From NCBI GenBank assembly GCA_027483645.1, contig JAIXUD010000022.1:310001-374000 (forward strand): 64,000 nt of DNA, written 5' to 3'. Positions 35,976 through 44,270 of this stretch are shown piece after piece (the first letter of the stretch is position 1; every line of letters begins with the position of its first letter). The notes beneath the pieces were generated by a model that worked only from the letters and a program-made list of their open reading frames with translations, had not been told where the DNA came from and searched no databases. The stretch is from Sphingobacteriales bacterium (GTDB taxonomy: Bacteria > Bacteroidota > Bacteroidia > Chitinophagales > CAIOSU01). A program made the translations under genes and the position numbers.

Positions 35976-37349
35976 ATGCGCAATATGAAGAATTTATGGG
36001 TGTTGATGCTGGTTATGCTGCCCGGGCTACTGTTTGCGCAGAAGCTTGACAAAAAGGCCCATGACTTTGGCAGCGTGGAGTATTGGGACAACCCGCTCGC
36101 TACCTTTACGGTAACCAACAACACCAAGGCCGATATGTTGTTTTTGCCTACCTTCCCCGCTAAGGATGTGCTGGTGCAGTTGCCATCAGGTGCCATGAAA
36201 CCAGGCGAAAGCACCACTATTACCGTTCAATATTTTACCGAGAAAAAAGGCACTTTCAACCGTACGGTGAGCCTTTATACCAGTAATACCGGCACGCCGC
36301 TCGATTTGGTGTTGAAGGGCGACATTCGCTCATTTGCATCGGGTGCGCTAACTACCTGCCCAACGGTAGGCCCAAAAGATGTGCAGGACAAAATGTACAG
36401 CCAAGAGTTTCAAGTAATTGATTCGCTTACGCGCCAGCCTATTGTGGATGCCAGCATCAAGCTAAGCGCGCCTGATATTAGCACCATTAATGGCCGCACT
36501 GGCAAAGATGGGGTTGCAGTTACCAAGGTATTTGTAGGCTTTTATGAAGTGGAAGTAACTGCAAGAGATTATGCGCCTTATCAAGTGCGCGGTAACTTGG
36601 CTCCGCACCAAGGGCGGGTGGTATTTGAGTTGGTAAGGGTAGCACCCGAAGAACCCGTGGTAGCAACTATCGATGAGCCGTGGATAGATGAACCAGTGGA
36701 AGAGCCAGACCCGGCGCCTACCGTCAAGCCCGTACCTGCGATAGTGCCCGATGAAATTACTGCCGACGGAACCCTGAGTACCAGCCTGTTTAAGCCTAAC
36801 AACATTGTTTTTGTGCTCGATGTGTCGTCATCTATGCGCACACCTGATAAGTTGCCTAAGCTAAAAGAAAGCATGAAGGAATTGGTGGCCGTGCTGCGCG
36901 ATATTGATTATGTAACCATCGTGACCTTCAACAAAACCGCCCAAGTACACATACCTACTACCAAAGCTAACAACAAGCAGTACTTGTACGACATGATTGA
37001 CAGTTTGGTGGCCGCTAGTTTTACTAATGGTACTAAAGGGGTATCGATGGGTTATGAGTTGGCGCTGCAGAACTTTTTGCCCAAGGGCAACAACCAAGTA
37101 ATCATCTCTACCGATGGCGATTTTAATAACTCCACCGACGAGCAATCCAACATGCTGAGTGATATTAGAGGCCACACCCGCCAAGGTATAATACTCTCGG
37201 TAGTTGGTTTTGGCGAAGACCCCGCCGGCAAGCGCCTAATGCGCCGCATGGCCAACAACGGCAGTGGCAACTACATACACTTCAACGAGGGCGATACCCG
37301 CCGCGCCCTACTAGATGAGATAAGGACGCAGAGCCTGGTTATGGAGTAG
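35976..37349 (+). CDS. Exported DUF1573 - CarboxypepD_reg - VWA protein
   Basis: 457 residues. A signal peptide (cleavage near FAQ, residue 22) leads to a DUF1573/ASH-like beta domain (about 23-115: HDFGSVEYWDNPLATFTVTN, PGESTTITVQY). A carboxypeptidase-regulatory-like domain follows (about 145-215), then a proline-rich linker (about 220-260). Last comes a von Willebrand A domain (about 272-455) with a MIDAS-type DVSSSM (DxSxS), TNGTKGVSMGYELAL and STDGDFNNS. Metal-dependent adhesion or protein binding outside the cytoplasm is likely. No T9SS tail. Met4 (35985) is an alternative start. A TAACTTTG box ends 5 bp before the first ATG. Confidence 0.87.
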   Translation: MRNMKNLWVLMLVMLPGLLFAQKLDKKAHDFGSVEYWDNPLATFTVTNNTKADMLFLPTFPAKDVLVQLPSGAMKPGESTTITVQYFTEKKGTFNRTVSLYTSNTGTPLDLVLKGDIRSFASGALTTCPTVGPKDVQDKMYSQEFQVIDSLTRQPIVDASIKLSAPDISTINGRTGKDGVAVTKVFVGFYEVEVTARDYAPYQVRGNLAPHQGRVVFELVRVAPEEPVVATIDEPWIDEPVEEPDPAPTVKPVPAIVPDEITADGTLSTSLFKPNNIVFVLDVSSSMRTPDKLPKLKESMKELVAVLRDIDYVTIVTFNKTAQVHIPTTKANNKQYLYDMIDSLVAASFTNGTKGVSMGYELALQNFLPKGNNQVIISTDGDFNNSTDEQSNMLSDIRGHTRQGIILSVVGFGEDPAGKRLMRRMANNGSGNYIHFNEGDTRRALLDEIRTQSLVME

Positions 37350-37395
37350 GCATTGTAGGCTATGGGTAATATCTATTGATTTCAAGTTCTGTACG

Positions 37396-38025
37396 ATGAA
37401 AGGGTTGGTAACATTATTAATATGGTTGTTGGTATCCACTACTGCCTGCACGCAATACAACAAAGATGTGGTAGTGGCCATACAGCCGCTAGGTACCATA
37501 CCCCAAACGCAGATAGACCTTGTAAAAGCCGCCATCGATAGTGTTTACGGCTTGCCTGTAAAGGTATTACCTACAAAACCCCCTTTCGAAGCAGCTTATA
37601 CACCGCTAAAAGGCAACCGCTACCGCGCCGATTCCACCATAGCCATTCTAAAGCGCACCCGCCCTGATAGCGTGGACTACATCATCGGCCTTACCAATTT
37701 CGATATTTGCATCACCAAGTATGCGGCTGATGGAAGTATTAAAAAGCCCGAGCACAAGTATACTGATTTCGGCATTTTCGGTCTTGGTTATCGGCCAGGG
37801 CCTAGTTGCGTAGTGTCCACCTTTCGCTTTGGCAGTTTTGATACGGAGGTTGCCAAAAGCAGGCTTGCAAAAGTATGCGTGCACGAGCTGGGGCACAACT
37901 TCGGGCTACCCCATTGCCCCGATAAAAAGTGCGTAATGACCGACGCTGTAGAAACCATTGCTACAGTTGATAATGCCGAGCTGCGCTTGTGCGATAAGTG
38001 CAGGGCGAAGCTGGACATGGACTAG
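37396..38025 (+). CDS. Archaemetzincin-like zinc metalloprotease, putative lipoprotein
   Basis: 209 residues. The complete archaemetzincin signature is present: HELGHNFGLPHC (His163, Glu164, His167, His173), then C-x4-C-x-M, 17 residues and CDKC. This matches HExxHxxGxxH-C-x4-C-x-M-x17-CxxC of the family, with the Met-turn and a second four-cysteine zinc site. The N-terminus looks like a lipoprotein signal (LVSTTAC, Cys17), whereas archaeal members are usually cytoplasmic. Aminopeptidase-type activity is known for some members; the substrate here is unknown. It follows the VWA gene by 46 bp in the same direction. Confidence 0.88.
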   Translation: MKGLVTLLIWLLVSTTACTQYNKDVVVAIQPLGTIPQTQIDLVKAAIDSVYGLPVKVLPTKPPFEAAYTPLKGNRYRADSTIAILKRTRPDSVDYIIGLTNFDICITKYAADGSIKKPEHKYTDFGIFGLGYRPGPSCVVSTFRFGSFDTEVAKSRLAKVCVHELGHNFGLPHCPDKKCVMTDAVETIATVDNAELRLCDKCRAKLDMD

Positions 38026-38036
38026 CGATTTATTAT

Positions 38037-38080
38037 TCCTCAGTGTTCTTAGTGTAATCTTTGTGTTCTTTGTGGTTAAC
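38037..38080. repeat. Intergenic degenerate repeats, CTTTGTGTTCTTTGTGG family
   Basis: Degenerate units CAGTGTTCTT, AGTGTAATCTT, TGTGTTCTT, TGTGGTTAA between the archaemetzincin stop and the GreA-like start. Confidence 0.55.
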
Positions 38081-38091
38081 TTCACCATACA

Positions 38092-38541
38092 ATGTCGAAG
38101 CAAACCCTCCACCAATACTGCCTACACCTAGCCCAAGAGCAGGTGGACAACCTCAATGCCATACAAGCCGAGCTGAAAGACGCCCTAGGCAGCGAGAGCA
38201 AGAGTACCGCGGGCGACAAACATGAAACTGGCCGCGCCATGATACAACTGGAGCAGGAGCGTGCCGGGCATCAACTAAGGCAGGCGGAAGAATTGTTACT
38301 GGCACTGCAATCCATCAATGTATTGCTACCACCAGCTGATAGTGTGCAATTGGGCAGCCTGGCCATTACTAGCAAAGGGCAATTTTATATTTCGGTTGGG
38401 CTGGGCAAAGTGGTGCTTGAGGGGGTGCAGTACTTTGTGGTATCCCCTACCGCCCCAGTGGCGGCAGCCCTAATAGGAAAGAGGTTAGGGGATGAGGCTC
38501 AGTTTAATGGGCAGGCATTAACGGTTACCAGTATAGAGTAA
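38092..38541 (+). CDS. GreA/GreB-like protein (transcription-factor fold)
   Basis: 149 residues. An N-terminal coiled-coil region (about 10-75) includes the acidic tip-like segment ESKSTAGDKHETGRAM. A FKBP-like beta C-terminal domain follows (VQLGSLAITSKGQFYISVGLG, and ISPTAPVAAALIGKRLGDEA as VSPTAPVAAAL). This is the layout of GreA/Gfh proteins, which insert a coiled coil into the RNA polymerase secondary channel. Close relatives are often mislabelled as 3-oxoacyl-ACP synthases. Whether this one acts on RNA polymerase is not known. Confidence 0.72.
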   Translation: MSKQTLHQYCLHLAQEQVDNLNAIQAELKDALGSESKSTAGDKHETGRAMIQLEQERAGHQLRQAEELLLALQSINVLLPPADSVQLGSLAITSKGQFYISVGLGKVVLEGVQYFVVSPTAPVAAALIGKRLGDEAQFNGQALTVTSIE

Positions 38542-38608
38542 GTAGTTTACTTTCATTTTACCAGTGGTAAATGTAATTTGTAATTTCGCTCCAAGAAAAA
38601 CCACCCCA

Positions 38609-39415
38609 ATGAAAACCACCCCCAACGGAAAAGTTGCCCTTATTTCAGGTGCCGCACATGGGCAAGGCCGGGCTACCGCTATGGCGTTAGCCACCGAAGG
38701 CTACCACATTGCCGCGCTGGATATTGGTAAAAACGTGGGATACCCTACTTATGCCATGGGGAGCAACGATGACCTGCTTACCTTGGGTGCTTTTTGCGAA
38801 TCGCAAGGGGTACAGTACCTACCGCTAATGGCAGATGTAAGCCAAGCCATAGAGGTGGAGGCTGCCATAAATAAGCTTATCGCTAGATTTGGTAGGGTGG
38901 ATGTGCTCTTCAACAATGCGGGTATTTGCGCCTATGGCTTTACCCACGAAATTACCGAAGCCGAATTTGACCGAATGATAGATGTGAATCTGAAAGGCCC
39001 CTGGCTAGTGGCGAAATATGTTATCCCCCAAATGATTAAGCAAAACAGCGGCGTAATCATCAACAACTCATCCGTAGGCGGGTTGCGTGGTATGCGCCGC
39101 CTAAGCCATTATGCGGCTACCAAGTGGGCACTAACGGGCATGACGAAGAGCTGGGCGCTGGAGCTGGCACCCTACAACATACGCGTAATAAGCATACACC
39201 CCACTGGCGTAAATACCCCAATGAACGATGGCCTTGCCGAAATGGAGGGAAAAACCCCGCAGGAGATTGCCGAGGCCAGTGCAGGAAATTTATTGCCAAT
39301 TCCGTGGATAGAACCTGAAGATGTTGCGCAAGCCGTCGTATATTTGGCATCGGATAAGGCAAGGTTTATAACTGGCAGCCAATTTGTATTGGATGCAGGT
39401 CTCCTTACCCGCTAA
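38609..39415 (+). CDS. Short-chain dehydrogenase/reductase, mycofactocin-coupled-like
   Basis: 268 residues from ATG 38609, chosen because it puts the Rossmann strand at the normal distance (KVALISGAAHGQGRA, about 8-22). NNAGI and the catalytic Tyr168-x3-Lys172 (YAATK) follow, with HPTGVNTPM after strand 6 and the usual VDAG-like end. The GAAHGQGR motif, a 15-20 residue insertion after strand 2, and HPTGVNTPM are features of the TIGR03971-type SDRs that use tightly bound nicotinamide and mycofactocin in actinobacteria. No mycofactocin biosynthesis genes lie in this window. The substrate is unknown. Confidence 0.85.
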   Translation: MKTTPNGKVALISGAAHGQGRATAMALATEGYHIAALDIGKNVGYPTYAMGSNDDLLTLGAFCESQGVQYLPLMADVSQAIEVEAAINKLIARFGRVDVLFNNAGICAYGFTHEITEAEFDRMIDVNLKGPWLVAKYVIPQMIKQNSGVIINNSSVGGLRGMRRLSHYAATKWALTGMTKSWALELAPYNIRVISIHPTGVNTPMNDGLAEMEGKTPQEIAEASAGNLLPIPWIEPEDVAQAVVYLASDKARFITGSQFVLDAGLLTR

Positions 39416-39429
39416 AACTATCATAAACT

Positions 39430-40224
39430 ATGGACTTTCATCTGTTCGGAACGATATTCGATTTCTCAATATTCCTTACTGGCGAGGCGTGGATAGCATT
39501 GGCTACGCTTACACTATTGGAGATTGTGTTAGGCGTGGATAACATCATCTTTATTTCCATCCTTTCCAATAAATTGCCAGAACATCAAGCCGAAAAGTCG
39601 CGTAAAATAGGATTGATACTGGCACTGTTTTTCCGTGTAGCCCTATTGCTTACCATCAGTTGGCTTACAAAAAGCCTCAACGACCCATTGTTTACGGTTT
39701 TTGGTAATGGTATCAGTGGCCGTGATTTGATTTTAATAGCGGGTGGCCTATTCCTTTTGGCCAAGAGCACAACCGAGATACACCACAAACTAGAAGGTGC
39801 CGAAGAGCAGGCCAAATCGGGCAAAGCAGGAACCACTATGAGGAGCGTAATCCTTCAAGTGATTGCGATGGATATCATCTTCTCTTTCGACTCCATACTT
39901 ACCGCTATAGGTTTGGCCAAAGAGGTGCTTATAATGATTATAGCAGTGGTGCTCTCCTTGATTGTAATGATTACCTTCGCTGGTAAAGTGGCAGTTTTTA
40001 TCAAAAAGCATCCAACCATCGAGATATTAGCCCTGTCGTTCCTCATATTGATTGGCTTTATGCTGGTAGTGGAAGGCCTTGATTTCCACGTGCCAAAAGG
40101 CTACATCTACTTCGCCCTTTTCTTCTCATTAATAATAGAGGTGCTCAATATACGCCTTCGTAAGAAAACCACACCCGTGGACTTGCGCGATACGTATCAG
40201 GAGGAGGATGAAGAGGCTAAATAA
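39430..40224 (+). CDS. TerC family membrane protein
   Basis: 264 residues with seven predicted membrane helices. The family signature LLEIVLGVDNIIFISIL (about 26-42) and the second GRDLILIAGGLFLLAKST block are present, with IAMDIIFSFDSILTAIGLA carrying the second conserved Asp. TerC proteins are implicated in metal (Mn2+) export or tellurite resistance; in related bacteria they help load exported metalloenzymes. It starts 14 bp after the SDR stop, so they probably share a transcript. Confidence 0.92.
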   Translation: MDFHLFGTIFDFSIFLTGEAWIALATLTLLEIVLGVDNIIFISILSNKLPEHQAEKSRKIGLILALFFRVALLLTISWLTKSLNDPLFTVFGNGISGRDLILIAGGLFLLAKSTTEIHHKLEGAEEQAKSGKAGTTMRSVILQVIAMDIIFSFDSILTAIGLAKEVLIMIIAVVLSLIVMITFAGKVAVFIKKHPTIEILALSFLILIGFMLVVEGLDFHVPKGYIYFALFFSLIIEVLNIRLRKKTTPVDLRDTYQEEDEEAK

Positions 40225-40246
40225 AGGATAGCTAAAAGAAAAGATC

Positions 40247-40275
40247 CGTAATGAGTGGTCCGACCACTCATTACG
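40247..40275. repeat. 14-bp perfect inverted repeat after terC
   Basis: CGTAATGAGTGGTC and its reverse complement GACCACTCATTACG, separated by a single C. It lies 22 bp after the terC stop. It is not followed by a T-run on the + strand, so it is not a textbook terminator. Confidence 0.7.
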
Positions 40276-40284
40276 CCAAAAAAC

Positions 40285-40312
40285 AAAAGACCCCGCCGAA
40301 GCAGGGTCTTAA
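40285..40312 (-). terminator. Rho-independent terminator for the DUF3276 gene (possibly bidirectional)
   Basis: AAGACCCCGC / GCAGGGTCTT stem with a CGAA loop. On the minus strand it is followed by TTTTGTTTTTTGG, the poly-T tail expected for termination of the leftward DUF3276 message. Confidence 0.75.
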
Positions 40313-40337
40313 TATTATTATCGGTACTTAAATCTTT

Positions 40338-40376
40338 GTACTTGATACTTGATACTCAGTACTTGATACTATCAAA
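40338..40376. repeat. Intergenic degenerate repeats, TATCAAGTA family
   Basis: GTACTTGATACTTGATACTC and AGTACTTGATACTATCAA, ending at the DUF3276 stop codon. Confidence 0.65.
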
Positions 40377-40874
40377 TCAATCCCACTTCATATCATCATC
40401 ATTAATGGGTGCTTCAGGCTTTGATTCTGCAGCTACTTTGGTTTCCACTTCGGCAGCAGGCTCAGTCACAGGGGCAGGGCGAGATGCTACGTGCGGTGGG
40501 CGGTCTTCGCGCTTTTTGAAAGTACGCTCCTCATCAAAATCATCCTCGCCACGGTCATCGTAGTCGCCGTCTTCGTCGTAGTTGTTGCTAAACTCATCAA
40601 AGTCGTACTCCGGCAACAAATCCTGTTTTACGTGGTTTACGGTTTCGTTAAGCGCCTCAATAAATTTATTGAAATCCTCCTTATACAAGAAGATTTTGTG
40701 CCTATCATAGCCATCGTCGTTGAACTTCTTTTTACTCTCCGTGAGGGTAATATAAAAGTCGTTGGATTTGGTGGTCCTCACGTCAAAAAAATACGTTCTC
40801 CTCTTGCCGGCTCGGATGGTCTTTGAATACACTGCCGCCGATTTCTTGAACCGGTTATCGCGCTCGTTCTCCAC
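40377..40874 (-). CDS. DUF3276 (PUR-alpha-like) nucleic-acid-binding protein
   Basis: 165 residues. The PUR repeat occupies about 13-75 (SKTIRAGKRRTYFFDVRTTK, DFYITLTESKK, IFLYKEDFNKFIEALNETV). The C-terminal half is an intrinsically disordered acidic tail rich in Asp/Glu/Tyr (YDFDEFSNNYDEDGDYDD, GEDDFDEE), then a Pro/Ala part. The family, restricted largely to Bacteroidota and spirochaetes, binds single-stranded DNA or RNA. The stop codon is embedded in the repeat tract at 40338. Confidence 0.85.
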   Translation of the reverse strand: MENERDNRFKKSAAVYSKTIRAGKRRTYFFDVRTTKSNDFYITLTESKKKFNDDGYDRHKIFLYKEDFNKFIEALNETVNHVKQDLLPEYDFDEFSNNYDEDGDYDDRGEDDFDEERTFKKREDRPPHVASRPAPVTEPAAEVETKVAAESKPEAPINDDDMKWD

Positions 40875-40965
40875 GTGTGGTACTGCTTTATAGGTTAGTC
40901 AATGTGTACGTTTCTATACAAAGGTAATATTTTTATAAAAGCTATAGGGGTATTATTTCCTCAAA

Positions 40966-42753
40966 TTAGTTTATAGTGGTCTCTTCTTGCTGCTGGCGTT
41001 CAAACATTTCTAAATATAAGCCTTTTTTCTCCATTAGCTCCTCATGCGTTCCCTGCTCTGCTATTTGCCCATCATCTAGTACCAGTATCTTGTCAAACTC
41101 TAACAACGACGAAATACGGTGGGTGATGATAATAGCTGTTTTCGCTTCTAATATAGTTTTTAAATTTTTAAGTATCAACTTTTCGGTTCTTGCATCCACC
41201 GCTGAAAGACAATCATCAAGGATTAAAATGCGCGGATCTTTCACAAAGGCGCGGGCTATGGATATACGCTGTTTCTGCCCACCCGAAAGGGTCACACCGC
41301 GCTCTCCCACAAGGGTTTCATAGCCTTGGGGTAGTGCCGCAATGTCAGTATGTATGGCTGCATTCCGAGCCGCATCTTCAATATTATGCCGTTCAAAATT
41401 GGCAGAACCGAAGGCAATATTTTCTGCAACGGTATCCGAAAAAAGAAAAACATCTTGTGGTACATAGCCCGTTTGAGCCCGTACCTCGCCCAAATTAACC
41501 TCGTTTATCGGCTTACCATCTAGCAATACCTGGCCAGTGGTAGTGTCGTACATGCGCACCAGTAAGTCGGCAATAGTGGTTTTTCCGGTACCAGTTCGGC
41601 CCACAATGGCCATTTTTTGCCCTGCGCCTAAGCTGAAATTAATATTTTTAAGCGCCACAATGCCCGTGTCAGGATAAGTGAAACTTACATTCCGGAACTC
41701 GATATTGCCCTTCAAATCCAGTGGCTCGGTAGTTGGGCTGGCCACCGAAGGAGCTGTTTCTAATAAGTAGTTGATGCGCTTTTGCGATGCGGCGGCGCGC
41801 TGGGTCATACTGGCTACCCAACCGATGGCCATTACCGGCCAGGTGAGCATGTTCACATAAATCACGAATTCGGCCACGTTACCTGTGGTTAAACTACCGG
41901 CTATGATGCCCTGCCCACCTACGTAAATGGTCAAGATGGTGCTAATGCCAATCAGCAACAGCATCAACGGGAAGAAGTACGCCTCAACTTTGGCCAGCTT
42001 TAGTGAGGTATCTTTGTAGGTATCACTCTCGCGCTCAAAGAAGCGCAGCATCTGTTTTTCCTGCACAAATGACTTGATTACACGTATGCCTGAGTACGTT
42101 TCTTGCGCACTAGTAGTAAGCCACGAAAGCTGCTCCTGTATCTTTTCGCTGCGGCGGTTGATGATGCTGTTGATGTAATACACGGAGAACGATAGAATAG
42201 GCAGTGGCGTAAGTACCCAAAACGTAAGCATGGGGCTCACGTTCACCATCGCATATATTACCATGATAAACAGCACCACTAGGTTGATACCGTACATAAA
42301 AGCCGGGCCTAGATAATCCCGCACGCGCGAAACATCTTCGCTAATACGCGACATCAGGTCGCCTGTGTTGTTTCGCTTATAAAAGGCAAGGTCGAGCTGC
42401 TGGTAGTGGCTATATATTTCGTTTTTGAGGTCAAACTCAATCATGCGCGACATAACGATGATGGTTTGCCGCATAAAAAAGAGGAAAATTCCTTTCAAGA
42501 TGGCCAATAGCAGCACCACAATGCCCGTAAACAAAAGGCCAGAGCTAAATACGGTGCGGAAATCTTCTTGCAGTGCAAAGCCATCGAACATTTGGTAATA
42601 GGCTATATTCTCCTGTACCAAATCGAACGAATAGCGGATAACCAGCGGTGATAATACGTTGAAATAGTTGGAAATAATAACAAAAAGGATACCTAAGGAT
42701 AGTCGGTAACGGTACTTCCAGAGGTACTTATTAAGGTAGGATAAATGCTTCAT
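40966..42753 (-). CDS. ABC exporter half-transporter (MsbA/MdlB type)
   Basis: 595 residues from the ATG at 42753 (MKHLSYLNKYLW), which begins at the normal elbow-helix position; an upstream in-frame ATG would run through the intergenic region. Six membrane helices come first. The nucleotide-binding domain has Walker A GRTGTGKTT, Q-loop YVPQDVFLF, signature LSGGQKQR and Walker B ILILDDCLSAVDAR. The Walker B end reads DDCLS, so Asp replaces the usual catalytic Glu after the aspartate, which suggests a degenerate site and perhaps an asymmetric dimer with another subunit. Exports lipids or drugs; substrate unknown. Confidence 0.87.
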   Translation of the reverse strand: MKHLSYLNKYLWKYRYRLSLGILFVIISNYFNVLSPLVIRYSFDLVQENIAYYQMFDGFALQEDFRTVFSSGLLFTGIVVLLLAILKGIFLFFMRQTIIVMSRMIEFDLKNEIYSHYQQLDLAFYKRNNTGDLMSRISEDVSRVRDYLGPAFMYGINLVVLFIMVIYAMVNVSPMLTFWVLTPLPILSFSVYYINSIINRRSEKIQEQLSWLTTSAQETYSGIRVIKSFVQEKQMLRFFERESDTYKDTSLKLAKVEAYFFPLMLLLIGISTILTIYVGGQGIIAGSLTTGNVAEFVIYVNMLTWPVMAIGWVASMTQRAAASQKRINYLLETAPSVASPTTEPLDLKGNIEFRNVSFTYPDTGIVALKNINFSLGAGQKMAIVGRTGTGKTTIADLLVRMYDTTTGQVLLDGKPINEVNLGEVRAQTGYVPQDVFLFSDTVAENIAFGSANFERHNIEDAARNAAIHTDIAALPQGYETLVGERGVTLSGGQKQRISIARAFVKDPRILILDDCLSAVDARTEKLILKNLKTILEAKTAIIITHRISSLLEFDKILVLDDGQIAEQGTHEELMEKKGLYLEMFERQQQEETTIN

Positions 42754-42871
42754 CGTGCGCTGTCTGCTCCAGCATATTAATCCAAAAAGGCTTACTTTCG
42801 TTTCCACTGAAGCCGGTAATTTGAACCAAATAGTGCCAAAGGCTATTTGCAATAATAACTAAAAGAACTGA

Positions 42872-43978
42872 ATGTTGACGCTGAAAGAGACCGCAAAAGA
42901 GACCGCTAGCGAAGCTGGCGTCTTCCAACAGATTGATAACCTTGGCCACGAGCAGATTGTTTTCTGCCAAGACAAGGAGACGGGATTGAAGTCCATCATT
43001 GCCATTCACAATACCACGCTGGGCCCAGCCCTTGGCGGTACCCGCTTTTACAACTACAAAAATGAGGCTGATGCCTTGCACGATGTGTTGCGCCTTTCGC
43101 GTGGTATGACGTATAAAAACTCCATTAGTGGCATCCACCTTGGTGGTGGCAAGGCCGTAATTATTGGCGACCCCGCTAAATTAAGCTCCGAAGCCTTCTG
43201 GCGCCGCTACGGTAAGTTTGTAAACAGCCTAAATGGCAAATACTACACTGCCGAAGATGTGGGCACCGGCACCGCAGATATGGAATATGTATCGCTGGAA
43301 ACGAAATTCGTAGCCGGTAAGCCTGATTACTTGGGCGGTGGGGGAGACCCTTCGCCGTTCACGGCATACGGTGTGTATTTGGGTATGAAAGCCGCCGCTA
43401 AAAAAGCATACGGCAGCGATAGCCTAGTGCGCAAGAAAGTATTGGTAGAGGGCGTAGGCCATGTAGGTACGCACTTGGTGGAGCATTTGGTGAAAGAAGG
43501 TGCGGTAGTATACATTACCGACCTTAATGCCGTAAAACTAAATGCCCTTGCCGACCGTCTGCCTGTAAGCATAGTGCCATCCAACGGCACGGCTTACGAT
43601 TTGGATATCGACATCTACGCCCCATGTGCTATGGGTGCCACGCTCAATACCCAGAATATTGATCGCCTGAAGTGCCAGGTAATTGCAGGTGCTGCTAACA
43701 ACCAGTTGGAGGACGAGCAAGTACACGGAAAAATGCTGATTGAAAAAAGCATTGTGTACGCTCCCGACTTTTTGATTAATGCTGGTGGTGTTATCAATTG
43801 CTATATGGAGCTGGCCGGTTACAACCGAGAGCGCGCCATGGCTGGTACCGAGCGCATCTACGACCGTACCTTGGAGATTTTCGCTAAAGCTGATGCCGAG
43901 GGCCTTACTACCCAGTTTGCCGCCATTAAGCTTGCCGAGGAGCGTATTGCTTCTATTGGGAAGTTGAAGGCACGTTAA
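42872..43978 (+). CDS. Leucine (Glu/Leu/Phe/Val) dehydrogenase
   Basis: 368 residues. NAD-dependent oxidative deamination of branched-chain amino acids in the cytoplasm. Substrate-binding region LGPALGGTRFYNYKNEADAL, catalytic Lys in SGIHLGGGKAVIIGDP, and the Rossmann motif VEGVGHVGTHLVEHLVKEG at about 190-208 (GxGxxG). The length fits leucine dehydrogenase better than glutamate dehydrogenase. It is divergent from the ABC exporter gene with a 118-bp gap. Confidence 0.92.
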   Translation: MLTLKETAKETASEAGVFQQIDNLGHEQIVFCQDKETGLKSIIAIHNTTLGPALGGTRFYNYKNEADALHDVLRLSRGMTYKNSISGIHLGGGKAVIIGDPAKLSSEAFWRRYGKFVNSLNGKYYTAEDVGTGTADMEYVSLETKFVAGKPDYLGGGGDPSPFTAYGVYLGMKAAAKKAYGSDSLVRKKVLVEGVGHVGTHLVEHLVKEGAVVYITDLNAVKLNALADRLPVSIVPSNGTAYDLDIDIYAPCAMGATLNTQNIDRLKCQVIAGAANNQLEDEQVHGKMLIEKSIVYAPDFLINAGGVINCYMELAGYNRERAMAGTERIYDRTLEIFAKADAEGLTTQFAAIKLAEERIASIGKLKAR

Positions 43979-44026
43979 TTGGTTATTGGTTATTGGTTTG
44001 CCCGTATTTTGTAGTCGGACGACTAC
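43979..44026. repeat. Repeat tract (ACCAATAAC family) and small hairpin after leucine dehydrogenase
   Basis: Two TTGGTTATTGG units follow the stop codon, then GTAGTC-GGAC-GACTAC (44011-44026), a 6-bp hairpin. The rest of the gap to 44270 shows no recognisable gene or terminator. Confidence 0.5.
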
Positions 44027-44270
44027 CTTGGTGTGAGCCTACTTTTGCCAAAATAAGAAGGGGTGTCCATTCATTGCTGTCTTCTGCACCACTAAACGTG
44101 CTGCTTGCATTTCCGTGGGCTTTCAAGGTCATCTTTCGTAACACCTTTCCGCACTTAGCTGCGCAGCTTATTGTAAAATGAATGTAAATAAAACGCTTAA
44201 ATAGCTTCTTTTCAATAGAAATATTTGAAATTTAAGGTACAATTATTTCTAACCTCAAAATCACGGCGGT

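Noticed and set aside
38092-38541. 3-oxoacyl-ACP synthase
   Set aside because: A frequent label for relatives, but the 149-residue protein has a coiled coil and GreA-like C-terminal fold and no ketosynthase motifs.
42754-42852. N-terminal extension of the ABC exporter
   Set aside because: The extra 33 codons show no conserved or membrane-type sequence and lie in the divergent promoter region with leucine dehydrogenase.
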